Assembly: GCA_945273835.1 (NCBI GenBank)
Contig: CALYPL010000008.1
Location: 1 to 64,000 of the forward strand
DNA length: 64,000 nucleotides
From: an uncultured Dysgonomonas sp.
GTDB taxonomy: Bacteria; Bacteroidota; Bacteroidia; Bacteroidales; Dysgonomonadaceae
Direction of reading: 5' to 3'
Shown in pieces: positions 1 to 8,150 of this stretch (position 1 is its first letter; each line of letters opens with the position of its first letter). The notes below the pieces were generated by a model. It saw only the letters and a list, made by a program, of their open reading frames with translations. It did not search any database and was not told the origin of the DNA. A program made the translations under genes and the position numbers.

Positions 1-84
1 ATAATCATTCGGTCGCTCAATGTTTATAACTCCGTCACGGTCCAAAAATAGGGTATTGTAATGATTTGTTTCTATTGCATTCAT
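1..84 (-). CDS. gmhB: GmhB-like HAD phosphatase, N-terminus only (cut by window edge)
   Basis: Only the first 28 codons lie in the window; the rest runs off the left edge. They contain the phrase LFLDRDGVIN followed by ERPNDY, which is the HAD motif I (nucleophile Asp, acid/base Asp) in the form typical of D-glycero-D-manno-heptose 1,7-bisphosphate 7-phosphatase (GmhB) and the related histidinol phosphatases. The ATG overlaps the TGA of the preceding glycosyltransferase (ATGA), so the two are translationally coupled. The heptose guanylyltransferase-like gene two positions upstream supports GmhB, which removes the 7-phosphate before nucleotidylation. The assignment rests on a short fragment plus context. 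Confidence 0.75.
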   Translation of the reverse strand, partial: MNAIETNHYNTLFLDRDGVINIERPNDY

Positions 85-893
85 TTGTTAAAAATAGATT
101 TTTTAATCTTGTTCACTCTTATTTTGTTCCAAAGAAATGCAGGAAGCATTTTTTTTATAAACTGACGTATATACGCCTTTATTATATATGTTTTAAAGTA
201 AGCAGAATGTGGGTCGATGCCATTTAATTCGGCTTGCATAGCTATCAATTCTTTAGACCTCTGAACGTCATTATCCACACTTAATCCGCCTTCTGCATTG
301 TATGAACATACTACAACTGGTATTCGTTTGAATTCGAATCCTTTTTTTAACATGCGCAGGCATAATTCTGTGTCGGCTGTGATTTTGTATTTCAGATTGA
401 ATCCAATACTTTGAATGACGTCTTTTCTGAAAAAAGCTGCCTGATGTGAAAAAGGCATGAACTCGTTTGTGCTACATATATCACTTGCCTGTATGATATA
501 AGATAATGATGTTGTTCTGAATTCTGCATCGCCATATATGATGGCATATTTATTGTAATCAAAAGCTTCTTTAAATAAAGTGGATATAGTTTCTTCAGAA
601 AAAAAATAGTCGCCGGCGTTCATGTAGTTAATCCATTTACCCGAAGCTTTTTGCAGACCTTTGTTCATTGCATCGTAAACACCTTTGTCAGGCTCACTTA
701 TCCAACTATGAATTCTGGACTCATATTTTTTTATGATATCAACTGTCCCGTCATCAGATCCTCCATCAATGACAATATATTCTATATTGCTATAATTTTG
801 ATTGATGACGCTTTGTATGGTTTTCTCAATCATATCAGCACCGTTATAAACAACGGTTATTATTGTTATAGTATCATTATATGGTGTTGGCAT
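81..893 (-). CDS. Family 2 glycosyltransferase
   Basis: A 270-residue GT-A fold glycosyltransferase. The N-terminus (about residues 8-50) has the nucleotide-binding start ITIITVVYNG and then VIDGGSDDGT. The stretch DKGVYDAMNKG near residue 70 and NAGDYF near residue 92 stand where the metal-binding DxD motif is expected. This signature is common in WcaA/WcaE-like transferases that decorate surface polysaccharides. No membrane segment is obvious, so it should act at the cytoplasmic face of the inner membrane on a lipid-linked acceptor. It lies 7 nt after the guanylyltransferase gene and overlaps the GmhB-like start, so it belongs to the same operon. The sugar donor cannot be told from the sequence; GDP-heptose is an inference from neighbours. 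Confidence 0.85.
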   Translation of the reverse strand: MPTPYNDTITIITVVYNGADMIEKTIQSVINQNYSNIEYIVIDGGSDDGTVDIIKKYESRIHSWISEPDKGVYDAMNKGLQKASGKWINYMNAGDYFFSEETISTLFKEAFDYNKYAIIYGDAEFRTTSLSYIIQASDICSTNEFMPFSHQAAFFRKDVIQSIGFNLKYKITADTELCLRMLKKGFEFKRIPVVVCSYNAEGGLSVDNDVQRSKELIAMQAELNGIDPHSAYFKTYIIKAYIRQFIKKMLPAFLWNKIRVNKIKKSIFNK

Positions 894-900
894 TTTGATG

Positions 901-1605
901 TTAAAGTAATTTTTCCTGAAAATCTGTATTTGCTTTTTCGTAATCAGCAGGTATTCCTATATCTATAAAATACTTATCAGAAACGTAACCGAAAATAGGT
1001 TTAGTTGTTACGCTTTTTTCCAATATTTCTTTTTCAAATGAAAAAGCTTCATACAGTTCTGACGATTCAAAGATACTTTTATTAATAATATATACTCCTC
1101 CGTTTATTAAACCTTGTTTACGTGGTTGCTTTTCATTGAATGCAATTATATTTGATGCTGAATCAATATCAACTGAGCCATATCTCTCGAAATTGATCAT
1201 CGGTTTCAGAGCGATGCAAAGTTGTGAGTTTCTATTCTTTTGTTTTTCTAAGAAATCGTCTGTATTAATATCAAAAAAAGTATCACCATTAAAAGCAAAG
1301 AAATCATCACCGGCAATTTTGCTGCATGATAATTTTAATGCTCCTCCGGTACCCAATGGCTTATTTTCGATAACGTAAGATATTTTAAAGGGGTATTTTT
1401 GTTGTTCAATCCAATTCTTTACGATTTCCCACTTATAACCCAATGATAGAATAACATGATCAAAATTTTGCTTATTTGCATAATTCAACAAATAATGCAA
1501 AAAAGGTTTTCCTGCTACGGGTGCCATACATTTAGGAACGTCGTTTACAATCTGTTGTAAACGAGTGCCGAAACCGCCAGCTAAAATAACGCACTCTTTT
1601 GTCAT
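901..1605 (-). CDS. hddC: Heptose-1-phosphate guanylyltransferase-like nucleotidyltransferase (HddC type)
   Basis: A 234-residue nucleotidyltransferase with the pyrophosphorylase signature ILAGGFGTRL at residues 7-16, followed by the PKCMAPVAGKPF segment (substrate phosphate loop). NGDTFFD near residue 109 carries the metal-binding aspartate. Length and spacing fit the short single-domain HddC/RfbA-like proteins, not the longer mannose-1-phosphate guanylyltransferases. The nearby GmhB-like phosphatase suggests the GDP-D-glycero-alpha-D-manno-heptose route, in which HddC transfers GMP to heptose 1-phosphate. Its start overlaps the stop of the upstream Wzy-like gene by four bases (1602-1605). 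Other sugar-1-phosphates remain possible; GmhA and HddA would be expected beyond the left edge. Confidence 0.7.
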   Translation of the reverse strand: MTKECVILAGGFGTRLQQIVNDVPKCMAPVAGKPFLHYLLNYANKQNFDHVILSLGYKWEIVKNWIEQQKYPFKISYVIENKPLGTGGALKLSCSKIAGDDFFAFNGDTFFDINTDDFLEKQKNRNSQLCIALKPMINFERYGSVDIDSASNIIAFNEKQPRKQGLINGGVYIINKSIFESSELYEAFSFEKEILEKSVTTKPIFGYVSDKYFIDIGIPADYEKANTDFQEKLL

Positions 1606-2879
1606 TTCTGATTTGAACTTTTAGTTTCTTTTAGTTTCTTTAATCGTTGCTCATGCAGCTCAACTTTCGGATAGTAAATTTCATATTTATAAAAAGCAAA
1701 GAAAAAGAGGAGCAAATATAACATCGGATTTAAGTCAGTCCATCCTTTTATGTTAAGAGCAAGAATGTAGCCCATAATTACTATATATAAGAAGGTTATA
1801 GACCAATCTTTAGTCATGCATTGTTTAAGAATTATGAAATCATAAAAGAAATAAAAGAAAGTTCCTATAACACCAAAGTAGACAAACATACGTGTATATC
1901 CAACGTCTGTGCCGAAGAAAACTGAACTACCGGTACCGAACAATCGGGTTTTAAATCCTGAAGGTAAAACAAGGTTTACGATCAAACCTTCTGAAGAATC
2001 TGTGTGGAAATCTCCTCTTGTACTCATACTGTTAAACAACTCGAAAGCCCATTCTGAATATTCCGGAAAAAATTCAGCGCAAAGCATATAACCTGCTATG
2101 AAAAATATTACCCCTGATACAATAAATAATTTGACACGTTTCTTTTCGTTACGGTGGTCTGTAATGTATAATATTGCCAAAAATATTAAGCTGAACCCGA
2201 GTCCAACAGTGGTTGTACGGGCATTAAATAACCCAATGAAGAAGATAAAGAAATATAAGAAGATGAGCAAAATAAATTGTTTCTTCTTTAATTTTATTCG
2301 CATAATGACGTAAGTCAGTAATATAAGTGCATATCCACAAACAAATCCAGCTCCAAAAAGTCCTGTACCATAACCAATTAAACGCTGCTTTTCGGTGATA
2401 CTTCGTGCTCTTTCATCAAAAACGGCCTGATGCTGGATTGAAAACAAGAATTCTTTTAAAGGCTCGTTGTAATGCATGGTTAATGATATTGCACACTGCA
2501 GAGCCACAGCACCTATGACGTATCCGAATAAAATAAATATTGTAGGTTTATTATGGATTTTAAAAAGTATGCCTATAAGTAAGTAAGCGGTAAAAAACCA
2601 TCCCATTTGGCTTCTGATGTAGCTTACAACCCAAGCATCGGATGTAATTCCTAATGAATTGACTAATGCCGAAATATTACAGGCTAATATTATTGCGGCA
2701 AAACCAAGTAAAGAAATTATTACTTCTTTTTTAAATGGTAAATGATTGTATACATATAAGAATAATCCTATTATACCTGAATAAAATGTGAAAGCTGATC
2801 CACGTATTGATATAGCTTGCGGGTAAGTAAAATAGAAAAATAACAGCTGTAAAATTATTACTTTTATTGCTTGTGGCAT
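1602..2879 (-). CDS. O-antigen polymerase/ligase-like polytopic membrane protein
   Basis: A 425-residue, very hydrophobic protein with roughly ten to twelve membrane spans and one large loop near residues 270-320 (SMSTRGDFHTDSSEG and following). This is the usual build of Wzy polymerases and WaaL ligases of the Wzy_C superfamily, which have little sequence identity. It should act in the inner membrane on undecaprenyl-linked glycan at the periplasmic face. It lies between a GT2 gene (5 nt upstream) and the nucleotidyltransferase gene (4-nt overlap), which supports a role in building the same glycan. Polymerase and ligase cannot be separated from sequence alone, and the C-terminus is basic and cytoplasmic-looking (LKKLKETKSS). 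Confidence 0.7.
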   Translation of the reverse strand: MPQAIKVIILQLLFFYFTYPQAISIRGSAFTFYSGIIGLFLYVYNHLPFKKEVIISLLGFAAIILACNISALVNSLGITSDAWVVSYIRSQMGWFFTAYLLIGILFKIHNKPTIFILFGYVIGAVALQCAISLTMHYNEPLKEFLFSIQHQAVFDERARSITEKQRLIGYGTGLFGAGFVCGYALILLTYVIMRIKLKKKQFILLIFLYFFIFFIGLFNARTTTVGLGFSLIFLAILYITDHRNEKKRVKLFIVSGVIFFIAGYMLCAEFFPEYSEWAFELFNSMSTRGDFHTDSSEGLIVNLVLPSGFKTRLFGTGSSVFFGTDVGYTRMFVYFGVIGTFFYFFYDFIILKQCMTKDWSITFLYIVIMGYILALNIKGWTDLNPMLYLLLFFFAFYKYEIYYPKVELHEQRLKKLKETKSSNQK

Positions 2880-2884
2880 ATTTA

Positions 2885-3949
2885 TTATCCGTATATGATC
2901 TTATAAATAGCTGATTTTTTGTAATTTAATCTGAAAATACTTTTTATATATAAAATACATATATCTCGAAAACTATAATAATCTTTGTTATAAAGTGATG
3001 ATCGTTTCAAGCGCCTAATAGCCTTAAATCCCAATCTTGAGTTTGCACAAAGACGTAACCAATGTAATGATAGCATCCGTTGTAAATAAATATTATCACA
3101 AAAAGGTTGTTTCAAGTTTATATCTAAAAGTTTAAAAATAAAATTTTCACATTTATCAATGTAATCTAAAGATGACTCACTGGGGACGCATTCAGCGACA
3201 GAAGCATAAATGTCTAAAAATGCCTCATCTTGTGGTAATCCTAAATGATTGCAATGTATTTTGAATACTTGTTTCTTATTATCGACTTGTAATTGTTCAT
3301 TAACAGAAGAAACTTGTTGTTTATGAACCCGATATAGCAGCAGACCTTCACCGATGTTGGCGAGTTTTGTCAGATAAATTGCCTTAGACCAGAGTGCATA
3401 ATCTTCTACATGGAGATATTCCTGTTCAAAGCGCAGTCCTAATTCTTTAAAGACTCTTTTGCGCATCATGACTGCAGGATGGCAAATACCGGATTTGAAA
3501 AGAAGATAGGCGCTAAGCTCGTTATAATGCAGCGGGTTAGTATGTAAAGATTTTTTTTTCGGTTTGTCTGATTTGAAGGCATAAAAAAGAGTGCTGACAA
3601 TGTCATGATCTTTATGCTTTTCTAAATAAGCTACTTCTTTTTCGAGCCGATCAGGCAATGCTATGTCATCGGCATCCATACGGGCGATATACTCTCCCGA
3701 ACATAAAGCAATACCTTTATTTAATGTTTGAATCAATTTAAGATTTGTTTGATTTTCTTCAATTTTTATTCTCGGATCAGTTTTGGCAATTCTGTGTAGA
3801 ATAGCACCTGTACCATCTGTCGAACAATCATTGATGACAATAATCTCTATGTTTTTATAAGTCTGATTGATAATTGAATACAGAGACTCTTCAACATATT
3901 TTTCGACATTGTAGCAAGGTATTAAAACTGAAACCAGAGGTTGATTCAT
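2885..3949 (-). CDS. Family 2 glycosyltransferase
   Basis: A 354-residue GT2 enzyme. The N-terminal third has VSVLIPCYNVEKYV, VINDCSTDGTG and the metal-binding motif RMDADDIALP near residue 94, all classical GT-A features. The C-terminal part (about residues 220-354) is less conserved, rich in basic and aromatic residues, and ends near YKIIYG. Proteins of this shape usually add a hexose or N-acetylhexosamine to capsule or O-antigen repeat units at the cytoplasmic side of the inner membrane. The start codon overlaps the stop of the upstream GT4 gene by four bases, so the pair is translationally coupled. Donor and linkage are not predictable here. Confidence 0.88.
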   Translation of the reverse strand: MNQPLVSVLIPCYNVEKYVEESLYSIINQTYKNIEIIVINDCSTDGTGAILHRIAKTDPRIKIEENQTNLKLIQTLNKGIALCSGEYIARMDADDIALPDRLEKEVAYLEKHKDHDIVSTLFYAFKSDKPKKKSLHTNPLHYNELSAYLLFKSGICHPAVMMRKRVFKELGLRFEQEYLHVEDYALWSKAIYLTKLANIGEGLLLYRVHKQQVSSVNEQLQVDNKKQVFKIHCNHLGLPQDEAFLDIYASVAECVPSESSLDYIDKCENFIFKLLDINLKQPFCDNIYLQRMLSLHWLRLCANSRLGFKAIRRLKRSSLYNKDYYSFRDICILYIKSIFRLNYKKSAIYKIIYG

Positions 3950-5007
3950 CTTTTTAGCGCAATATCATTATATAATGACAAGTAACCATTTATCATTTTT
4001 TCAATCGTAAAGTTAGCAATATAAGTTTTTCTGGCACAATCCGCCATAAATTTATGTCGCTGATCATCGCTTAAAATATACTCGATTTTCTCCGAAAACT
4101 CAGAAACCGTGTTGCTTACAAAAAATCCATTTTTGCCGTCAAGAATTTCGGTTATGCCTCCCACGGCCGAAGCTACAGCGGGAACTCTGAACGAAAGTGC
4201 TTCGAGTAACGATATGGGTAAACCCTCATAATTGCTTGGCAGTATAAAAATATCAGCATAACGTAAATAATTATATGCGTCATGTATTTCTCCCAAACAG
4301 AATACATTATGAGGTAAACCTTGTATCGGATTTTTATTTCCTAACCAAACGAAAGCAAGATTAGGCATCTTATTTGCTATTTCAATAAACAGATCAAATT
4401 TTTTCTGTTTAGCAATACGAGCAATGCACATCACAACATGTTCATAATCGGCTTTGATATCTTTAAATTTATTATCAATGATCTGATTAGTAATCTCATT
4501 TTTAATAAAATGATCTTCCGTACCGTTGTAAATAAGTCTCACATTATTATATATACCCTCGTCAGCCATTTGGTCTACATCATAACGACTGACACCTACA
4601 ATATATCGGGCGTGATTTTTCAATGCCTTTTCTATTCTTAAGAAATGAGAGAATCCTTTTCTGACAGAATCAAAACCGTGTACAGTTAAAATTGTTTTTC
4701 GTCGGCTGAATGCTAAACGTCCTAAAGCACCCATTTTGGAAGAATGCAGATGTACTACATCCGGTTTGTATTTGATCCGATAATAGATTAACTTAAAGAA
4801 AAGGATAATATCCCATAGCGAAATAGCTTTCCGATGTTTTCCAAGACGGATGCGTGTAAAGTTATTTCCGAGTTTGCTCCATGCTTCACCTTCACCACCG
4901 TAAAGAACAAAGACCTCGTGTTCGATGCTGAGATTTCTGATCAGATTTGCTACAACTGTTTGTGCTCCTCCATATTCTGAGACGGTTATAACTTGAAATA
5001 TCCTCAT
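3946..5007 (-). CDS. Family 4 (group 1) glycosyltransferase
   Basis: A 353-residue GT-B fold glycosyltransferase. It begins MRIFQVITVSEYGGAQTVV, the acceptor-domain glycine loop typical of GT4 enzymes, and carries the donor-binding segment IFILPSNYEGLPISLLEAL near residues 255-273 with the paired glutamates of the E-x7-E motif. AVGGITEIL follows directly. It likely transfers a sugar to a lipid-linked intermediate in the cytoplasm. It starts one base after the stop of the solute-binding-like gene and overlaps the next GT2 gene, so it is an internal gene of the glycan operon. The exact sugar is unknown. Confidence 0.88.
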   Translation of the reverse strand: MRIFQVITVSEYGGAQTVVANLIRNLSIEHEVFVLYGGEGEAWSKLGNNFTRIRLGKHRKAISLWDIILFFKLIYYRIKYKPDVVHLHSSKMGALGRLAFSRRKTILTVHGFDSVRKGFSHFLRIEKALKNHARYIVGVSRYDVDQMADEGIYNNVRLIYNGTEDHFIKNEITNQIIDNKFKDIKADYEHVVMCIARIAKQKKFDLFIEIANKMPNLAFVWLGNKNPIQGLPHNVFCLGEIHDAYNYLRYADIFILPSNYEGLPISLLEALSFRVPAVASAVGGITEILDGKNGFFVSNTVSEFSEKIEYILSDDQRHKFMADCARKTYIANFTIEKMINGYLSLYNDIALKR

Positions 5008-5008
5008 T

Positions 5009-5827
5009 CTATTTATAATATTTCTTATAAATATTCTGATAATCGTCCGACTTCTTGATTTTTCCTAACCATGTATTAAGTGAATCGAGTAGGATAGGAG
5101 CATTCTTTCTTACAGCCCACGCTTCTAAGTGAGTAAAGCCAATCAGCGTTTTATAGTCGATTTCAGGATTAGAAGCAGCCATGCTTTTAGCAGTTTTTTC
5201 GTCACAAACAGTATAATCTATTTCTTTTGCTACGACTTTCATAATCAATTGTTCGCTTCCGTACAGCGGATCTTCTACATAATAGATCGTATCCCCAATT
5301 TCGTGCGAAAGATTGTTTATACGTAATATAGCAGGAGATTTTTCAGGAACATATATTGTTTTTTTAGCTAATTGTAAATGGCTTCTTATCGGTTCAATAC
5401 CGTCGTTATAAGCCTTTTTGCGTTGTACCAGAACTTGTTTGCTTTGTGCGATGGCATTTGTGAAATCGAGTGCATCTTTCAGATCAGATGTAGTCGGAAT
5501 GTTGCGGACAAGAACATCATATTTACCATCCTTAATACCATCTATACTTTTTCCGAGATTGGTTTCAAGCATGATGTCCAGATCAAGATTGGTATAAGAT
5601 TTAAGTAATTGGATGAGATCATAATTGAACCCGCCTACCGAATCGCCTGATACGAAATACCCCAACGAATTATAATCTGTTACAAAACGGATTTTTCCCT
5701 CTTTGCTGATCGCATCATAATCACGTTTAATAGTATCATCGTTCGACGGTTTATAGCTGATGAACAGACCTATTGCGAAAGCAATTAATATAAATATCAA
5801 AAATAAATAAGCCTTATTTACTTTCAT
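5009..5827 (-). CDS. Membrane-anchored family 3 solute-binding-like protein
   Basis: A 272-residue protein with an N-terminal membrane anchor or uncleaved signal (residues 5-25) and then a periplasmic SBP_bac_3 type domain: GKIRFVTDYNSLGYF opens lobe 1, and YDVLVRNIPTTSDLKDALDF holds the family's sugar/amino-acid site region. It resembles the N-terminal module of the lytic transglycosylase MltF, but the catalytic SLT domain is absent (MltF is nearly twice as long). No ABC permease or ATPase is nearby, so a transport role is unlikely; sensing or binding a periplasmic ligand such as a cell-wall fragment is an inference. It lies 13 nt after the porin-like gene and 1 nt before the GT4 gene. Confidence 0.75.
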   Translation of the reverse strand: MKVNKAYLFLIFILIAFAIGLFISYKPSNDDTIKRDYDAISKEGKIRFVTDYNSLGYFVSGDSVGGFNYDLIQLLKSYTNLDLDIMLETNLGKSIDGIKDGKYDVLVRNIPTTSDLKDALDFTNAIAQSKQVLVQRKKAYNDGIEPIRSHLQLAKKTIYVPEKSPAILRINNLSHEIGDTIYYVEDPLYGSEQLIMKVVAKEIDYTVCDEKTAKSMAASNPEIDYKTLIGFTHLEAWAVRKNAPILLDSLNTWLGKIKKSDDYQNIYKKYYK

Positions 5828-5840
5828 ATTCTAAGTACAA

Positions 5841-7952
5841 TTAGTTATTGAATTTCCATGATAGCCCTAATCGTATGCCTGCAGGATTTACAGGATAGTA
5901 TGGTACGGTAAATGCATCGCCATTGGTTATACTCGAAGCTGCATTATAATACATAATGAAGAATCGGGTATTTTTCAGAAGTAAATTTAAATATACAGTA
6001 GCAATAGGGAAATTGCCGATTTTTGTATCACGTTGATTATAATATTGCATAGTAAGTATATTATAACCCGGAACGTGGTATTTGGTATAAAAATGTCCGT
6101 CCACTCCTAACTGATAGTGCAGAACTTTAGCAACAAGACCGGTGATATATGCGTTTGAATACCAACTCAAATCGGGTAGGGGTATAACATCATCGTCACT
6201 TGTCATCTGATAAACCATCTTATTATCCCAATGGAAAATACCGGCTTGTAATTGCTGATCAAGTTGTAAAGAAATGACCTGAACACTTCCTGTTTTCTGC
6301 GCTGCTACACCGTTTTTATTATAATAAATATAGTTTTGGAGGTTTTCAACTCCTCCGCTGATTTTGGTTCGTGTGTGTGGAACATTTATTTCGCCTCCGA
6401 CAAAATATCGGCGTGTATCATTAAAATCATAGTTCCAATTCCAATATTTTGACGAGAAATGATTTTGAAAATAACTTGGAGAAATGTCTTTAATATATGC
6501 TTTGGCTTTGGCTGAAACATCCTTATCATTTATACTGAATAAAGTAGTAAACTCGCCCCTTAAAGCAAAATCGCCGGCAAGAAAGTTTTTCTCGATTGAT
6601 GCCCTGTATCTGATATGTTTACCCATTTCGCTCGATAAAATACCTCCAATGGTAAAAGCATTTTCATCGTCTTTTATTTGCATATGAGGTGCCTTGTCTG
6701 GTATAGAATATTTCCTGATATCATATTCAATGAAAGCAGTTAAACCGAACTTAACCCATTTCTTGAAACCCTCATTCATTGCCAATGAGAGGGTATTTTT
6801 AAGCGAGTAAAACGACATGTAGTCGTTAATGTTTTCGCCTGTATATTTTATGGTTTCATTCGGGAAAATAGTTGCCGGATTAAAAATACTATCCATTCGC
6901 TGATCATCAGAAGTGATACTTCTGCGCTGATCATTATAATAAGTTGTTAAAATGATACTTGCAGGCGGGATATAATCTTGTTTTTTACGTGTCACAACCG
7001 TGCTGTCATTCAGCCTTACGGTTTCTTCTTCATTACCTAAATCGTAACGGTGATTGAGGTAAAAATAACGCCCTCTCAATTTATTCCAAGTGTCTTCAAG
7101 CCGTGTTGGAATATCTACCGAATTGCCACTAAATCTAAGCTCATCGAGATTGGGACTTGTAATATATCTTGAATCAGTAATGCCGCCGTTTTCTCTGTTA
7201 TATAAACTGTTGAATCCGAAAAAAAACTGCATGGAGTATTTGTCGCCGATGTAACTGCTGTTCAGATCATAGCTTACTCCCTTGTTTGATAATGAATTAT
7301 AGAAACCCCGTGCGTAAATGTAGTCAAAATCCATTCCGATATTTAGTTTTTTACCGAAGTTAGAAGCCAGTGTGGCACTAAATCTGTTTTCGGATACACG
7401 TTTGTTCCCCGATTCCTGATAATATATACTTGAATAAGGTACTTTGGTGTTCAGGAAAATCTGATCTTCGGGTTTTTTACGCCAATATGTAAAAGCATCC
7501 TGAAAAATGAAACGTGAGGCTTCTGGACGATTAAAAAATATTTTAGTTTCCGATGCTGAACCTAAATTACCTAAATAGGAAACGGCTACGTCTTTACCGT
7601 CAGTAATGGTAGATTGATGATAATTAATAAATGTGGTGTCAAGATCTACAAATTTACGCTCTCCTAAACGGGAAGACACTTTCCAACCATAAATAGGTAA
7701 TTTTCTTCTAATAGAGTCTTCTTTAGCTTCTTCACTAAGTCTTAATAGCGCTTTTTGTTTTATTCTTAACATCGAAGAATCAATGGACGTATTTTGGGGC
7801 TGTGACTTGTCTATCAAAGAATCATTGGAAGTTTTTGAAGGGTTTGATGAAACGGTAGGCACATTCCTTGCCTGTATATGCTTCGTCTCTTGTCCGTATA
7901 CGCCATAAAATACAATGTATGTGAGGACTATTGCAATTATAAGTCTTTTCAT
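5841..7952 (-). CDS. Putative outer-membrane porin (large Bacteroidota barrel)
   Basis: About 703 residues from the start chosen here. The frame extends to 8012, but the signal peptide MKRLIIAIVLTYIVFYGVYG begins at 7952, and the preceding 20 codons do not look like protein. After the signal comes a low-complexity Ser/Asn/Gln stretch, then a long run of alternating aromatic and polar strands ending in FNN, typical of a beta barrel of the putative-porin (Porin_10-like) family. It should sit in the outer membrane. It heads the polysaccharide operon and is separated from gldM by a strong terminator, so it is probably transcribed on its own. Function (nutrient pore or export of the glycan) is unknown. 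Confidence 0.78.
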   Translation of the reverse strand: MKRLIIAIVLTYIVFYGVYGQETKHIQARNVPTVSSNPSKTSNDSLIDKSQPQNTSIDSSMLRIKQKALLRLSEEAKEDSIRRKLPIYGWKVSSRLGERKFVDLDTTFINYHQSTITDGKDVAVSYLGNLGSASETKIFFNRPEASRFIFQDAFTYWRKKPEDQIFLNTKVPYSSIYYQESGNKRVSENRFSATLASNFGKKLNIGMDFDYIYARGFYNSLSNKGVSYDLNSSYIGDKYSMQFFFGFNSLYNRENGGITDSRYITSPNLDELRFSGNSVDIPTRLEDTWNKLRGRYFYLNHRYDLGNEEETVRLNDSTVVTRKKQDYIPPASIILTTYYNDQRRSITSDDQRMDSIFNPATIFPNETIKYTGENINDYMSFYSLKNTLSLAMNEGFKKWVKFGLTAFIEYDIRKYSIPDKAPHMQIKDDENAFTIGGILSSEMGKHIRYRASIEKNFLAGDFALRGEFTTLFSINDKDVSAKAKAYIKDISPSYFQNHFSSKYWNWNYDFNDTRRYFVGGEINVPHTRTKISGGVENLQNYIYYNKNGVAAQKTGSVQVISLQLDQQLQAGIFHWDNKMVYQMTSDDDVIPLPDLSWYSNAYITGLVAKVLHYQLGVDGHFYTKYHVPGYNILTMQYYNQRDTKIGNFPIATVYLNLLLKNTRFFIMYYNAASSITNGDAFTVPYYPVNPAGIRLGLSWKFNN

Positions 7953-7957
7953 CACTG

Positions 7958-7965
7958 CAAATTTA
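7958..7965 (-). promoter_or_regulatory. Candidate -7 box of the porin/glycan operon
   Basis: On the minus strand this reads TAAATTTG, an exact fit to the Bacteroidota -7 consensus TAnnTTTG. It lies only five bases before the chosen ATG at 7952, so the transcript would have almost no leader. No convincing TTTG is seen at -33. The box also falls inside the rejected N-terminal extension, which supports the shorter start. Confidence 0.4.
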
Positions 7966-8093
7966 CATGATAATTCATTCAAAAAAATATACAAAGAGAT
8001 AAAAATAAACAAAAATCAGCTTTCATTGATATTTGTTCGCTATTCTTAGCAGCTTATTGCATTTATTAGGGTAAGAATTTGATTAAAATAAAA

Positions 8094-8119
8094 GAAACGG
8101 TATTTATAAATACCGTTTC
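8094..8119. terminator. Perfect 13-bp palindromic terminator after gldM
   Basis: The 26 bases form an uninterrupted palindrome, GAAACGGTATTTA and its reverse complement. On the minus strand it follows the gldM stop by about 30 nt and is followed by a T-rich run. It should end the gldL-gldM transcript and isolate the porin/glycan operon. Confidence 0.8.
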
Positions 8120-8150
8120 AAAAATATGTATTTTTAAAATTGATTGATTA

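Noticed and set aside
7953..8012. N-terminal 20-residue extension of the porin-like protein
   Set aside because: A clean signal peptide starts at 7952, and a promoter-like box lies inside the extension.
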